DNA of 64,000 bases from assembly GCF_038397725.1 (NCBI RefSeq), contig NZ_CP151634.1, positions 248,001-312,000 on the forward strand, written 5' to 3'. Position 1 is the stretch's first letter; every line of letters starts with the position of its first letter. The stretch is from Microbacterium sp. LWO13-1.2 (GTDB taxonomy: Bacteria; Actinomycetota; Actinomycetes; Actinomycetales; Microbacteriaceae). The notes under the pieces are model-generated. The model made no database searches. It saw only the letters and a list, made by a program, of their open reading frames with translations, and was not told the origin of the DNA. A program made the position numbers and the translations under genes. Positions 52,337 to 62,248 of this stretch are shown here, one piece after another.

Positions 52337-55300
52337 TCATCGGCAGGCTGCCGCAGCGTAGGCCACGGGGACTGAGACACTCACCCTTTCACTTGAGGTG
52401 GCCGCGAAGTCCACAACGCCGGCCGGGATGGATCCGAGTCGCGTGTTGAAGGGAACCGCCACCGTCTTCCCTGACGGGATCGCGAGGAGCGACTTCGTGC
52501 CGTACACCGTCGAGATCGTGACCGAGACGGGGTCGCTGGAGTCGTTGCGAACCGATGCGTAGAGATGCACCTTCCCTGCTACGCATCGAGTGGCAACCGA
52601 CGGCGTGATCTCTATCGCCTCGGCTGCGTCGATCGTCACGGTGGCGTTCCCGACCGCGCCGGAGCGCTCGTCGCGCGCCGTCACGGCGTAATCGCCGGCG
52701 TCGAGCCGCGGGATTGTCATCGTCGCCTCGCTGTCCGCATCGACCTTCGTGCCGGCCCGGAACACCACGCTGCCATCCACCACCCGCGTCGCCGTGACGA
52801 CCATGAAGGCATCCCGCGACGTCGGGTTGGTCAGCGTCGCAGTCGCAGCACCGTCCCCTGCGCCCTCATTCGCTGGCGCCGTGGCGGCCACGCTGAGGCC
52901 GGGAGCGACGATGTCCGCACCGAACAGGAGGTCTCGAAATCCTGCAGTCGACACCGGGCCCTGGAGCCCGCCATTCGCAACATGCCCCACACCCGCATCC
53001 AGTGCCGCCTGCGGTTTCGAGGTGAAGAACCCGGCACGCGAACCGAGCGGCTGGAACGTCGCTCCGCCGTCGACGGAGTACGACGCGACGAGCGTCGTAC
53101 CGTTCTCTCGGGTCAACCGCAGTGTCACGGGGGTCGTGATCGTCTGTACGACGTTCCATGGTGTGGTCGCGGCGACCTCGATCGGATACCAGTTCGATCC
53201 GGAGTTCTCCACGGTGAATCGGATGCCACGCGTTGGGGTCAGGACGAGTGCGGCAAACCCGCTGGACGCGCCCGTACCGTTGGATGCACCGCTGCTGCCC
53301 GCCGTCGATATCGAGAGATCGTCGCGGATGACGATGCCTGTCTTCGTGAAGTCACTCACTCGCTCCTGGCCGGTCACCGTGACCTGAACGAAGTCATTCG
53401 CCCCGAGCACATCGCTTCGATAGACGGAGCTGTACGAATCGGTCTTCGTCGAGTTCTCCCCGCTGATGTCGTTGCTTCGCTGCCGTATGATCGCGATCTG
53501 GTCCCCATCCACACCGAGCGACTGCGAGGTGGCGCCGCCTGGCTGGCCGGACTTCCACGGCTCGGGAAGTTCGGAGAACGTGCCGTCGGCGATCACCATC
53601 TCCGTCGCGACCTCCGGAGATCCATCATCGCCGACGACGGTGATGAGGTAGGAACCGGCCTTGAGTCGCATTGCACGGGTGGAAGCTGTGGCACCGGAGT
53701 CCACGGTGAGCTCGGTGCTGTGCACCGTCGTGCCGGCGGCGTCGGTCACCGTCACATCGTAGGCAGCGGGATGCTCCGCCTCGTTCCGGACGTCGATCAC
53801 ACCCGCACCGGTCGCCAAGGAGGGTACCGTCGCCTCGCGTTCGCTGACGACGACGGCGGGAGCCGCCGGTGCGACATCTCGGACGATGATGCGGATCTCC
53901 TGAGTCGCCACGCCGCCGGCACCGCGCGCCTCGACGGTAGCAGAGAACACCCCGGCCTCCGTTGGCGTGCCTTCGATCTTTCCATCCTCGGCGAGGTTCA
54001 GCCCGGCAGGAAGGGAACCATCGACGACGGAGAAGCTCGAGGTGCGTGTGGCCGTGAGCGTGAACGTGTACTGGTCACCCACGACCGCGTCGTTCGGCCG
54101 ACCCGACGTGATGACGGGCGCTGTGGATTCGTTCGTGAACGTCAGGTCTGAGAACGTCGCGGTTGACGTCGTGAGCGCTGCCCTGGCGTGCACGGATGTG
54201 CGATCCGCGCTGGAATGCAGAACCCCCGCGTCGAGGGCCCCCGCATCAGCACCGACGAGCGCAACCATGCCCGAGATCTGTGTGAACGCCGTGCCGTCGG
54301 TGGAGTACCACCCGGTGAGGGCGTTCTCCTCGCGGACGATACGCAGCCAGATCGGACGAGCCGACACGCCTGCCTGCCCGACCTGGGTGTCGATCACACC
54401 GTCGCCGTTCTGGTCGAATCGGAAGGCGACCCACCCGGGTTCAGCGACGAGTGTCGCGTAGCCGGTCGACTTCTCTGCCACCGCAGCATCTGCGAGTCGG
54501 CTGAGATCGTTCCGCACGGCGAGGCCCGTACGGTAGAACGCCCCTTCAACGGCGTTGATCTTCACTGTCACCGAACCGTCCTCGCTGAGCCCGTCTGGCG
54601 CGTACACCGTGGAGTACTCGTCGCCGGCGTTCCCGATGTCCCGGCCCGAGGATTGCACGGCGATCGTGCGACCGTCCTGCACTGCCTGGGGCGACAGGTA
54701 CGTCGAGAATCCGGCTGTGCTCAGCCCGGGTTCGACGGGCCCGCCGAGCACGACAGGAAGGGAACGCTTGACGCTCTGCGAAGAGCCCTGTTCGGTCATG
54801 GCCGCTGACACCGACACCGACCCGTCCGTGATGGCGGCGTTTCCGGTGATCCGCCAAACCGCCGTGCCCGTCTCCCCCGGGGCGAGCGTCGCGGGAGCCT
54901 GCGTCACCGGCTCGAGGCCGACCGCGGCGGAAGGTGTCGCGGTGAGCGCGATATCGGACAACGCGGTAGATCCGAGGTTCTCGATCGTCGCCGCCAGAAG
55001 CTGCGACCCGGATTCGTCGCGAGAGAGCGACAGGTCCAGCCCACGAGGCTCGCCCACTCGGTCGCCGTCGCGCCGATACTCGGGTCGGATGCCTGCCTGC
55101 GCGATCACGCGCTGCGCGTCGAGCGGGAACTCCGAGATCCCGATCTGACTCCGGGTCGTGATCCTGTTGTTCCACCGCCCGTCCCCGTTGGGGTCGCATG
55201 CACCCGAGTCATAGCACCACGGCCCCTGATTCAAGCCACCGCCGAGCACCCACGTCCCGTCGACGGTGTTGTCGCGCGTGGTGTTGGGCTGGCCGTTGGA

Positions 55301-57418
55301 GGGTGTCGCGGCACCGTCCGTGAACGCGTTGGCGAACGTCCACGTGCCCCCGGCGGTGAGCACATTGTTCTTCGCCGTCATGTACCGGGTGCCCTCGTCG
55401 AAGTAGAGCTTGTACCCGTCCGCGCCGATCACGTAGTTGCTGTCCCAGGAGCTCCCCGGAGTCGCACCGAGGTTGTAAAGGATCCCGCCGTCCGACCCCT
55501 GCTGTTTGAAGTCCCACATCACGTTGTGCGCGATGTGCACGTTGCGGTTGATCGTCGGATCGTCGTTCGCGTAGCGCTTCGAGAACAGGTACGCGCCGCG
55601 TCCCTGGTACGCAGGGTTTCCCCCCGCGTCGGGGATGCCCCATGCCCACCCGCTGTCGATCGCGTCGTACGGCCCCTTCGAGAGCTCGTTGTGCACGATC
55701 TCCGCACCGTCGAAGAAGGTGATGAGGATGCCGGAGACGTCGTAGTGATCTTTCCCGATGTCACGGATCCGGTTGTCGCTGATCGTGATCCCCGCGTTCA
55801 GATTCCCCGCGAGCGTCGGGTGATGCGCTTCTTCCTCGATCCCGCCGGCGGAGATCGCCGTCGCTGCGAGATCATGGAACGAGTTGTCGATCACCGAGAC
55901 GTTCTCGGTGCCGAGCCCGACGCCGCTGAGCGTGGCAGCGGAGTCGTTCCCCACGCCGAGCGCCGTCGCCCCGAGATGGGCGAAGGTGTTGCGTTCGAAC
56001 GAGACGTTCACGGCAGCCGAAACCTGAACCGCTGCCGACGACTGCTCGAAAAAGCTGCGGAACGACTCGAATCCGATGCAGTCCGACGGATAGGTCGGCA
56101 GCGCGCAGTTCACCTTCTGCGCGCTCGGGTGTGCAGCGTTCCATGTAGCGAGCTGCGAGGAGTTGAGCGGCAGATTCGGGTAGTCGCGCATGTTGATCAG
56201 TCTCGGGAGGTCGGCGACGTTCACAGCCGACCCGTCATCCGCATATCGGTGGACGCCGTCGTCTCCGAGACGGATGACTCGCACGGACGGAGCCTGCTCG
56301 ACCCCGGTGAACACCCGCTGGTCCGATGTCGGCAGGTCGCCGGTCACCGGATCGACGAGGGCGTAGATGCGGCCCGTGATGAAAGTGCCGTTCTGCTGAT
56401 TGGCGAAGCCCTCATCGGAACTCGGTCGCAGGGAGCTGACGTGCGCGAACGAGAGACCCTCGAAGTGAAGTTTGGCGACCTTGTCGTCGACGCCGTCGCC
56501 GCTCACACTCATCAGAGTCTCCATCGCGGGGGCGATGATCTCGAGCGTGTTGGGGTCGACTCCCGCCTTCGGCTTGTAGTGCAGCGATCCGGCGTTGATG
56601 TCGTGGAACCATTCGCCCGCGGTGTCGATCAGGGCGAAGGCGTTCTGGATGCGCAGGGTGCGGTGGTCGTTGTTCGGGAGGGGCTTGTCGATCGTGTCCC
56701 ATCCCCACGTGTTGTTGTCCCAGGACGGCTGCCGCATTGTGGCGGATGTGCCTTCGATCGAGAGGAAAGGGGCGTATCGGTCCGTGAACGAGCCGCGACT
56801 GCGCAGTTCGACTCGTCGCTGGTCAACGGGGGACAGCGCCGCCAGCTTCGCCCAGATCGTTCCGATCTGCCCCGACAGGTACGCGGCGTCGATGGAGAAC
56901 CCGGACCGCGACCAAGTGAACCGGTTCGCATCGACCTCCACGCTGGCGCGTGTCGCCTGCGCTCCTTCCACATACAGCTGGCGGAAGTCGAACTCGGAAT
57001 CGATGGGTGCCTGCCAGATGCCGTCCCCATCGTCATCGTTCCATCCGACGACGGCCTTTCCGCCGGAGATCACCGGTTCGGCGTCCGCCGCTGCGCGCCA
57101 CGTGACCGAGTGATCGCCCTGGCCTCCGTCCGCCGTCCGGAACACGAGCGGTTCGGCGATCTCGTACCTGCCGTCGCCGACGATCACGATCACATCAGAA
57201 TCGTGGTTGACCGATCGGACGGCCTCCTGCGCACGTTCGACGGTCGCGAACGGCGCTGACGAAGACGTTCCTGCAGACGCGTTGTCACCGTCGACGGCGA
57301 CATAGAAGGTCGCCGGTTCAGCCGCAGCTGCGGCGGCGGGAGTCGTCACGAGCATGGCACCCCCCAGTATCGCGACCATAGCTGGAGCTGCAAAGGATAC
57401 GAATCCACCACGGGCCAC
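52337..57418 (-). CDS. Giant secreted beta-helix glycosidase, GH141-like, multimodular
   Basis: 1,693 residues. Signal peptide about 1-33; a right-handed parallel beta-helix enzyme domain about 36-770, opening with [20 protein letters not shown] and [11 protein letters not shown] as in GH141 fucosidase/xylanase-type proteins; a NEW3-like domain about 790-892; ConA-like module A 896-1097; a putative-Ig (He_PIG) domain 1099-1180; an Ig-like domain to about 1278; ConA-like module B 1285-1501 (a duplicate of A); and a C-terminal actinobacterial CAZyme tail containing [18 protein letters not shown]. No sorting signal. GTG start after GAGGAG. The GH141 call is by recollected resemblance. Confidence 0.82.
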   Translation of the reverse strand: MARGGFVSFAAPAMVAILGGAMLVTTPAAAAAAEPATFYVAVDGDNASAGTSSSAPFATVERAQEAVRSVNHDSDVIVIVGDGRYEIAEPLVFRTADGGQGDHSVTWRAAADAEPVISGGKAVVGWNDDDGDGIWQAPIDSEFDFRQLYVEGAQATRASVEVDANRFTWSRSGFSIDAAYLSGQIGTIWAKLAALSPVDQRRVELRSRGSFTDRYAPFLSIEGTSATMRQPSWDNNTWGWDTIDKPLPNNDHRTLRIQNAFALIDTAGEWFHDINAGSLHYKPKAGVDPNTLEIIAPAMETLMSVSGDGVDDKVAKLHFEGLSFAHVSSLRPSSDEGFANQQNGTFITGRIYALVDPVTGDLPTSDQRVFTGVEQAPSVRVIRLGDDGVHRYADDGSAVNVADLPRLINMRDYPNLPLNSSQLATWNAAHPSAQKVNCALPTYPSDCIGFESFRSFFEQSSAAVQVSAAVNVSFERNTFAHLGATALGVGNDSAATLSGVGLGTENVSVIDNSFHDLAATAISAGGIEEEAHHPTLAGNLNAGITISDNRIRDIGKDHYDVSGILITFFDGAEIVHNELSKGPYDAIDSGWAWGIPDAGGNPAYQGRGAYLFSKRYANDDPTINRNVHIAHNVMWDFKQQGSDGGILYNLGATPGSSWDSNYVIGADGYKLYFDEGTRYMTAKNNVLTAGGTWTFANAFTDGAATPSNGQPNTTRDNTVDGTWVLGGGLNQGPWCYDSGACDPNGDGRWNNRITTRSQIGISEFPLDAQRVIAQAGIRPEYRRDGDRVGEPRGLDLSLSRDESGSQLLAATIENLGSTALSDIALTATPSAAVGLEPVTQAPATLAPGETGTAVWRITGNAAITDGSVSVSAAMTEQGSSQSVKRSLPVVLGGPVEPGLSTAGFSTYLSPQAVQDGRTIAVQSSGRDIGNAGDEYSTVYAPDGLSEDGSVTVKINAVEGAFYRTGLAVRNDLSRLADAAVAEKSTGYATLVAEPGWVAFRFDQNGDGVIDTQVGQAGVSARPIWLRIVREENALTGWYSTDGTAFTQISGMVALVGADAGALDAGVLHSSADRTSVHARAALTTSTATFSDLTFTNESTAPVITSGRPNDAVVGDQYTFTLTATRTSSFSVVDGSLPAGLNLAEDGKIEGTPTEAGVFSATVEARGAGGVATQEIRIIVRDVAPAAPAVVVSEREATVPSLATGAGVIDVRNEAEHPAAYDVTVTDAAGTTVHSTELTVDSGATASTRAMRLKAGSYLITVVGDDGSPEVATEMVIADGTFSELPEPWKSGQPGGATSQSLGVDGDQIAIIRQRSNDISGENSTKTDSYSSVYRSDVLGANDFVQVTVTGQERVSDFTKTGIVIRDDLSISTAGSSGASNGTGASSGFAALVLTPTRGIRFTVENSGSNWYPIEVAATTPWNVVQTITTPVTLRLTRENGTTLVASYSVDGGATFQPLGSRAGFFTSKPQAALDAGVGHVANGGLQGPVSTAGFRDLLFGADIVAPGLSVAATAPANEGAGDGAATATLTNPTSRDAFMVVTATRVVDGSVVFRAGTKVDADSEATMTIPRLDAGDYAVTARDERSGAVGNATVTIDAAEAIEITPSVATRCVAGKVHLYASVRNDSSDPVSVTISTVYGTKSLLAIPSGKTVAVPFNTRLGSIPAGVVDFAATSSERVSVSVPVAYAAAACR

Positions 57419-57468
57419 GTTGACTCCTCATCGAGTTCTCACAGAATTCATCTTGAATCCGAAAAGTA

Positions 57469-57497
57469 AACATATGATGTAATACAACTGCTGTCAA
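57469..57497 (-). promoter_or_regulatory. Promoter of the beta-helix gene with FadR-like motif
   Basis: On the minus strand TTGACA (57497-57492) and TATGTT (57474-57469) are 17 bases apart, a near-ideal promoter. The -10 box overlaps ACATATGATGTA (57470-57481), which recurs before the deoxyhexose operon's dehydratase gene. Confidence 0.75.
57470..57481. promoter_or_regulatory. Candidate FadR operator, copy 1
   Basis: ACAT-ATG-ATGT, a short inverted repeat covering the -10 box of the giant secreted enzyme and lying 44 bases before the SnoaL-like start on the other strand. The same 12-mer appears inverted at 59972-59983. Confidence 0.55.
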
Positions 57498-57524
57498 ACA
57501 GGTACCCCTAAAGAAGGAGACATC

Positions 57525-57926
57525 ATGACCGGAACGACCCCCGCGGCTGTCGCGCAGACGTACTTCGATGCCCTCGGACGCGGCGACTTCCCCACGGTGA
57601 TGGCGCAGTTCAGCGACGACATCGTGTGGCACCAGCCCGGCAACCACCGGTTCTCCGGTGATCACGTCGGCCTGGACGGCATCGGTGCCCTCCTCGGCGG
57701 CATGACGGAAGCGAGCCAGGGAAGCTTCTCCCTGACCGTCACGGGCCCCGCCATGGTGAACGGCGAGATGGTGGCCGTCCCCGTTCAGTTCTCCGGGAGC
57801 CGTGCAGACGCCTCGATGAACATGTCGGGCGTCGACCTGCTCACCGTGCGAGACGGAAAAATCGTCTCAGTCCACCTGTTCTCCGAAGACGCGTCCAGCG
57901 AGGACGCCTTCTGGGGAAGCAACTGA
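57525..57926 (+). CDS. SnoaL-like / NTF2-fold protein, copy 2
   Basis: 133 residues, same length as copy 1 at 3137 and about 66% identical by hand alignment without gaps. Longest shared stretches are GPAMVNGE, MSGVDLLTVRDGKIV and VHLFSED. Strong AAGGAG site before the ATG. It is divergent from the giant enzyme gene and shares its operator. Either copy may be a lactonase-, epimerase- or lyase-like small enzyme; the function is not known. Confidence 0.8.
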   Translation: MTGTTPAAVAQTYFDALGRGDFPTVMAQFSDDIVWHQPGNHRFSGDHVGLDGIGALLGGMTEASQGSFSLTVTGPAMVNGEMVAVPVQFSGSRADASMNMSGVDLLTVRDGKIVSVHLFSEDASSEDAFWGSN

Positions 57927-57939
57927 CAGACGCATCCAC

Positions 57940-57972
57940 GGTGAGGGCCTCGCAAGCGAAGGGGTCCTCACC
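57940..57972. terminator. Terminator between SnoaL copy 2 and fadR
   Basis: GGTGAGG (57940-57946) pairs with CCTCACC (57966-57972), with further pairing GCC/GGT inside. It lies between the convergent SnoaL-like and FadR-type genes. Confidence 0.65.
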
Positions 57973-57992
57973 GTTCTGCTGCCAGGGGGACG

Positions 57993-58754
57993 CTACGGCT
58001 TGCGAGAAGTGGGCGGTCTACGGCGCTCCCAGGATTCCATGATGTGATGCCGCATCGCCGCCTCGGCCGCAGCAGCATCTCCCTCGCGGATGCAATCGAG
58101 GATGTTCTTGTGCTCCTCGAGAGTCGCATCGAACGCGGCTTTCGTGGCATTCCTCGTGAAACGAGCACTCTCCCGCGCCCGGGAGTAGAGCGTCTTTGTG
58201 ATGCCTTCGGCCAGAGGGATGTGCGAGAACGACATGACTGCCGTGTGGAAGGCCATGTCAGCGTCGGAGAATCCGTCGATGTCGTCGATCGTCTCCGACA
58301 TGCGCTGGAAGGCATGGTCGAGCTGATCGACCTCCGACAGCGTGCGCCGTCCTGCCACCGCAGCGGCCATGGCACCCTCGAGTGCGCTGCGCACGATCGC
58401 GAGGTCATCCAGGACACCGAGCGAGGCGTCGTTCTCCAGCATGACCTGGAGCACGACAGGGTCGAGCAGATTCCACGAGTCGCGGTGTCGCACCGTGGTG
58501 CCGCTGCCCCGCACCACCGTGACGAGCCCCTTCTCCTCGATGCTCCTCATCGCCTCTCGGACGACGGTACGACTCACCCCGAAGTGCACGCTGAGGTCGG
58601 CCTCGATCGGAAGCATCGACTTCTCGGGCAACTCGCCTGTGACGATGGCAGTGACGATGTCGTGCACGACAACGACACCGAGCCGGCCGGCTCGACCGCG
58701 TGCGGTCCCACTGAACACGTCCTCGGGGAGCGGTCTGGTCGGGGAGTCAGTCAT
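57993..58754 (-). CDS. FadR-subfamily GntR regulator of the deoxyhexose operon
   Basis: 253 residues from the ATG at 58754. Winged helix MLPIEADLSVHFGVSRTVV followed by REAMRSIEEKGLV, and an FCD helical domain with Asp/His metal-site pattern (DLAIVRSALEGAM, DADMAFHTAVM, EHKNILDCIREGD). TATACT 7 bases before the start suggests a leaderless message of its own, though it also sits at the end of the catabolic operon (30-base gap). It probably senses a sugar acid of that pathway. Confidence 0.88.
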   Translation of the reverse strand: MTDSPTRPLPEDVFSGTARGRAGRLGVVVVHDIVTAIVTGELPEKSMLPIEADLSVHFGVSRTVVREAMRSIEEKGLVTVVRGSGTTVRHRDSWNLLDPVVLQVMLENDASLGVLDDLAIVRSALEGAMAAAVAGRRTLSEVDQLDHAFQRMSETIDDIDGFSDADMAFHTAVMSFSHIPLAEGITKTLYSRARESARFTRNATKAAFDATLEEHKNILDCIREGDAAAAEAAMRHHIMESWERRRPPTSRKP

Positions 58755-58784
58755 CGTGTGAAGTATAGGGGAACGCCCGCGCAC

Positions 58785-59936
58785 TCACCGGGAGCCATCC
58801 TGCGCGGTCATCGCCAGACCGGCGCGTGCTGGTCGAACGTGCGGACCCGCTTCCTCCCGCCAGTTGCCCTGCGGATTCGCGTCGCGGATGAGGGTCTCGT
58901 CGATCTGGATACCTGCTCCGGCCTGATCGCCGAGGACGATGCCGCCGTCCGCATACTCCTGGTCGACCGTAACGCCGAAGGGCGCCCCCAGATCCTGCAC
59001 TTCCGCTGAGAGATGATTGGGGGCGGCGGCCGCAGCGTGGGCGACCGCGGGGTTGCTCGTGAGTCCCACCGGACTTGTCGGCAGATCGCGGAAATGCGCG
59101 GCCGCGGCGACGCGCAGGAAATGCGTTATCCCCCACACCGCACCGGTCTGCACGATGTCCACGGCGCCCTGATCGAGCAGAGGCCGGAACTGTTCCAGCC
59201 CGGTGAGATTCTCCCCCGTCGCCACGCTCGTGCGAACCTGCGAGGAGAGACGTCCATGCCCCTCCGCATCCCACCGCCGCAGCGGCTCCTCGATCCAGGT
59301 CAGGTCGACGGCCACCTCGACTTCGGAGACGTACCGCACCGCCTGTTTGAGATGCCAGGACTCGTTCGCGTCGAGCATGAGGGCCGGCCGCCGTGTGTTG
59401 GCGCTCAACGCATCCCGGATGAGCAGCAGTCGCCGGATGTCAGCCTCAGCATCTCGTCCGCCCTTGAGCTTGCCGGCGGCGAAACCGCGATCCGCCATGG
59501 TCGCATAGAAAGCGACCAGCTCGTCATCCCCGAGCGCGATGTCAAGGCCGGAGGCGTAACCCGGCACGAATCGGTCCGCCGCGCCGAGAAGGCGCCAGAG
59601 CGGTTCACCGGCTGCCTTCGCCTTGAGATCCCAGAGCGCGGAATCAAGGATGCCGATTCCGCCGAACGTGGCACCCCCATGTCCCGCCTTGAACGAATGC
59701 GACAGAAGCGCATCGTACAGACTCACGACGGCGCGAGGATCTCGCCCCTCGATGGCGGGAAAGAGCTGTGCGACATCGTGGTCGGAACCGACGCCGACGC
59801 CTTCGATCCCGGCGTCCGTCTCAAGTATCACGACGGCGACCTCCGTGATGCCGGAAGCGATGAAACCATTGACGTCTCCGACAGGGCGCCCCCAATCTCT
59901 ATGGGTGCGGATCGTGCGGTATCCGGTGATCTTCAT
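58785..59936 (-). CDS. Mandelate racemase/enolase-superfamily sugar-acid dehydratase
   Basis: 383 residues from the ATG at 59936. KxK general-base motif AGKLKGG (Lys156, Lys158), metal ligands Asp189 in MLDANESW, Glu216 in WIEEPL and Glu242 in ATGENL are all present, with the usual 26-27 residue spacing. The family dehydrates sugar acids such as L-fuconate, L-rhamnonate or galactonate. With the fucose-dehydrogenase-like reductase upstream, an L-fuconate or L-rhamnonate dehydratase is the best guess; the exact acid cannot be read. Confidence 0.85.
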   Translation of the reverse strand: MKITGYRTIRTHRDWGRPVGDVNGFIASGITEVAVVILETDAGIEGVGVGSDHDVAQLFPAIEGRDPRAVVSLYDALLSHSFKAGHGGATFGGIGILDSALWDLKAKAAGEPLWRLLGAADRFVPGYASGLDIALGDDELVAFYATMADRGFAAGKLKGGRDAEADIRRLLLIRDALSANTRRPALMLDANESWHLKQAVRYVSEVEVAVDLTWIEEPLRRWDAEGHGRLSSQVRTSVATGENLTGLEQFRPLLDQGAVDIVQTGAVWGITHFLRVAAAAHFRDLPTSPVGLTSNPAVAHAAAAAPNHLSAEVQDLGAPFGVTVDQEYADGGIVLGDQAGAGIQIDETLIRDANPQGNWREEAGPHVRPARAGLAMTAQDGSR

Positions 59937-59971
59937 TGTGTCTTCAAACCTGACTTCCGAGCAAAAAAACA

Positions 59972-59983
59972 TACATCATATGT
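59972..59983. promoter_or_regulatory. Candidate FadR operator, copy 2
   Basis: TACATCATATGT (plus strand) contains ACAT-CAT-ATGT, the inverse of copy 1 at 57470. It overlaps the stop codon of the reductase gene and lies 36 bases upstream of the dehydratase ATG, beside an A/T tract unusual for this genome. Confidence 0.5.
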
Positions 59984-60953
59984 GGGAGTGGTCGACCAAG
60001 CGCCGCCATGCGACCGCGGGTACCGATGCCGAATACCGGCGGAACGCGCTACGCACATGATCGGGTGTGCGCATGCCGACGACGACGGACGCCACCCCCC
60101 GATCCCGCAGGGGAAACTGCACAGCCGCCTCCGGCAGCTCGCACCCCGCGTCCTCGCAGATCGCAGCGAGATCCTTCGCTGCACGAATGTTCTCCGGCGA
60201 GGCCTGCCGGTAATCGAAGCTGGCGTCATCGGAGACGATCCGGGTGCTGAGCAGGCCGGAGTTGTATACCGCGGCCGCGACGACGGCGACCTTCCGCTCC
60301 GCAGCGAGGGGCAGCAGTTCCGATTGCGCCGTGCGATCGAGGAGCGTGAGGCGCCCGGCCACCATGACCACGTCGATGTCGCATTCTCGGACGAATCGTG
60401 CCAGCATCGACGCCTGATTCATTCCGGCACCGATCGCGCCGACGACGCCTTGATCACGAAGCTCCATGAGGGCGGCGACCCCAGAAGTGGAAGCCTGCTC
60501 CCAGTGCGCGTCAGGATCGTGAAGGTAGGCGATGTCAAGGCGATCGAAACCCAGCCGGCCGAGGGTGTCCTCGACCGAGCGCATCACCCCGTCACGGGAG
60601 AAGTCCCATCTGCGTCGATGGGTCGCGGGCACGATGAACCCCTGAGCGTCATCGAGTACCCCGGCGGCCGCACGCTCGGGCGTGTCGATAAGGAGGCGGC
60701 CGACCTTCGACGACACGACGAAATCGTCTCGCGGGCGATCTGCCAAAGCATCACCGAGCCTTCTCTCGGAGAGTCCCAGACCGTAGTGCGGAGCCGTGTC
60801 GAAGTAACGGATCCCCTGCGACCAGGCCTCATCCACGGCCGCCCGCGCGTCCTCGTCCGTGACGCTCCGAGAGAGGTTCCCGAGTTGAGCCGCGCCGAAT
60901 CCGAGCTCGGTCACCGATACGCGGCCGATCGTTCGTGTACGCATCGGTTCCAT
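59976..60953 (-). CDS. Aldo/keto reductase, L-fucose (D-threo-aldose) dehydrogenase-like
   Basis: 325 residues. AKR motifs: RYFDTAPHYGLGLSERRLGD with the catalytic Tyr, DDFVVSSKVGRLL with the Lys, and DIAYLHDPDAHWEQA. The last is characteristic of the L-fucose/D-threo-aldose 1-dehydrogenase subgroup. It would oxidise an imported 6-deoxyhexose to its lactone. A separate lactonase and aldolase are not in the window and may lie beyond 64000. Confidence 0.85.
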   Translation of the reverse strand: MEPMRTRTIGRVSVTELGFGAAQLGNLSRSVTDEDARAAVDEAWSQGIRYFDTAPHYGLGLSERRLGDALADRPRDDFVVSSKVGRLLIDTPERAAAGVLDDAQGFIVPATHRRRWDFSRDGVMRSVEDTLGRLGFDRLDIAYLHDPDAHWEQASTSGVAALMELRDQGVVGAIGAGMNQASMLARFVRECDIDVVMVAGRLTLLDRTAQSELLPLAAERKVAVVAAAVYNSGLLSTRIVSDDASFDYRQASPENIRAAKDLAAICEDAGCELPEAAVQFPLRDRGVASVVVGMRTPDHVRSAFRRYSASVPAVAWRRLVDHSHI

Positions 60954-60956
60954 CTT

Positions 60957-61307
60957 TCAGTCCCGATGCCAGATCTCATCGAACTGCTCCCAGTTCGGCT
61001 CAGCGGATCCTTCCCGGAAAGGCCGCTGGCACGGCGCAGTCTCGGCCCACCACCTTTGCGTCACGGGGTCGGCAGCCATGGCACGCTGATCGGCGTCGTA
61101 GTCGTCCCCTACGTACTCGTAGTACGCCATCAGCACGCCGTCGAGTTCGAAGATCGTGAAGTTGCGGATACCGCACTCCGTGATGGTCTTCTCCACCTGA
61201 GGCCAGACGCTGCGATGCAGCCGGAGGTACTCATCCCGCTTCGAAGGCACAAGTCGTGCCGCCATGCCGAACCGTCGAACGTTCGCGACGGAGTCCGAGC
61301 CGCTCAC
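60957..61307 (-). CDS. L-rhamnose mutarotase-family (DUF718) protein
   Basis: 116 residues from the GTG at 61307, overlapping the permease stop by 4 bases (GTGA). The fold is a short ferredoxin-like barrel: FGMAARLVPSKRDEYLRLH, VWPQVEKTITECGIRNFTIF, LMAYYEYVGDDY, then the Trp-rich QRWWAETAPCQ. Members interconvert sugar anomers (L-rhamnose, also found in fucose clusters). It supports assignment of the operon to a 6-deoxyhexose. Confidence 0.88.
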   Translation of the reverse strand: MSGSDSVANVRRFGMAARLVPSKRDEYLRLHRSVWPQVEKTITECGIRNFTIFELDGVLMAYYEYVGDDYDADQRAMAADPVTQRWWAETAPCQRPFREGSAEPNWEQFDEIWHRD

Positions 61308-62248
61308 TCTTTGGTACCTCCGGCCGTCATTCCGCTCACCAGGAACTTCTGGGAGAACAGGAAGATCACGAGCACCGGTGCAACGGAGACGATCGTGGCG
61401 AGCGCGAGCACCGGCAGGCTGATCGTCACCGACGCCGAACTCGTGGGATTGAACAGCGGCACGTTGGACAGCAACTCGACGAGTCCGACCTGGATCGGTG
61501 ATTTTCGCCCTGGGGCAGCGACGAACGGGAGGAAGTAGTTGTTCCAGTTGCCGACGAGGTTGAAGAAGCCGACCAGTGCGATCACGGGGGTCGCCAGGGG
61601 CATGGCGATCTTCACGAACACCCGGAGTTCGCCGGCGCCGTCGATCCGCGCCGCATCGAGCAGGTCCCTCGAGACGCTGGTCGAGAAATAGATGTATGTG
61701 AGGTAGACACCGAAGGGGAAGAACGAGAACGGCAGGATGACGGCGAGAGGATTCCCGATGAGCCGGACAGCCGAGAGTTCGAGGAAGATCGGGAGCACCA
61801 GCGCCGTGTTGGGGATGAGCATGACCACGAGGGTGAGCATGAGCAATGCTCTGCGAAGGCGGAACTCGGTCAATGCGAGGGCATAGCCAGCAGGGATGCT
61901 GACCAGCAGCGTCACCACCAGTGCCGCACCACTGTAAAGAACCGAGTTGCCGAGCCACGTCCACACGATGCCGTTCTGGAACGCGACCAGTGCGTTCCAG
62001 CTGGCGATGAGGGTGTCGAACGTGCCCGCGCTGAAGGGCGCGTTGAGCAGCAGCTCCCCCGCGGTCTTCGTGGGCGCCAACAGCAGCCACACGATCGGCA
62101 CCGCGAAGAAGAGGGCGAAGAAGAGCAGGATCGCCACGACCAAGGCCCGGCCGATCCAGCTTCCGGGACTCATCCCGGACGGTTCGGGGGATCTCCTCGA
62201 GTTCGCCCGTTCGTCGCTTCTTGCGGGAGCGAAGTCAGTCGCGCTCAA
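61304..62248 (-). CDS. Sugar ABC transporter permease (MalG type)
   Basis: 314 residues if started at the TTG at 62248, which has GAGGAGG at good spacing and overlaps the upstream permease stop by 14 bases; an ATG at 62293 gives an unlikely Ser/Arg-rich extension. Six membrane segments and EAA loop DAARIDGAGELRVFVKIAMP. It forms the importer with the next two genes. Confidence 0.87.
   Translation of the reverse strand: MSATDFAPARSDERANSRRSPEPSGMSPGSWIGRALVVAILLFFALFFAVPIVWLLLAPTKTAGELLLNAPFSAGTFDTLIASWNALVAFQNGIVWTWLGNSVLYSGAALVVTLLVSIPAGYALALTEFRLRRALLMLTLVVMLIPNTALVLPIFLELSAVRLIGNPLAVILPFSFFPFGVYLTYIYFSTSVSRDLLDAARIDGAGELRVFVKIAMPLATPVIALVGFFNLVGNWNNYFLPFVAAPGRKSPIQVGLVELLSNVPLFNPTSSASVTISLPVLALATIVSVAPVLVIFLFSQKFLVSGMTAGGTKE

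Noticed and set aside
59013..61538. 841-codon open frame on the plus strand opposite the dehydratase, reductase and mutarotase genes
   Set aside because: Antisense shadow over three well-recognised enzymes; no coherent protein signature.
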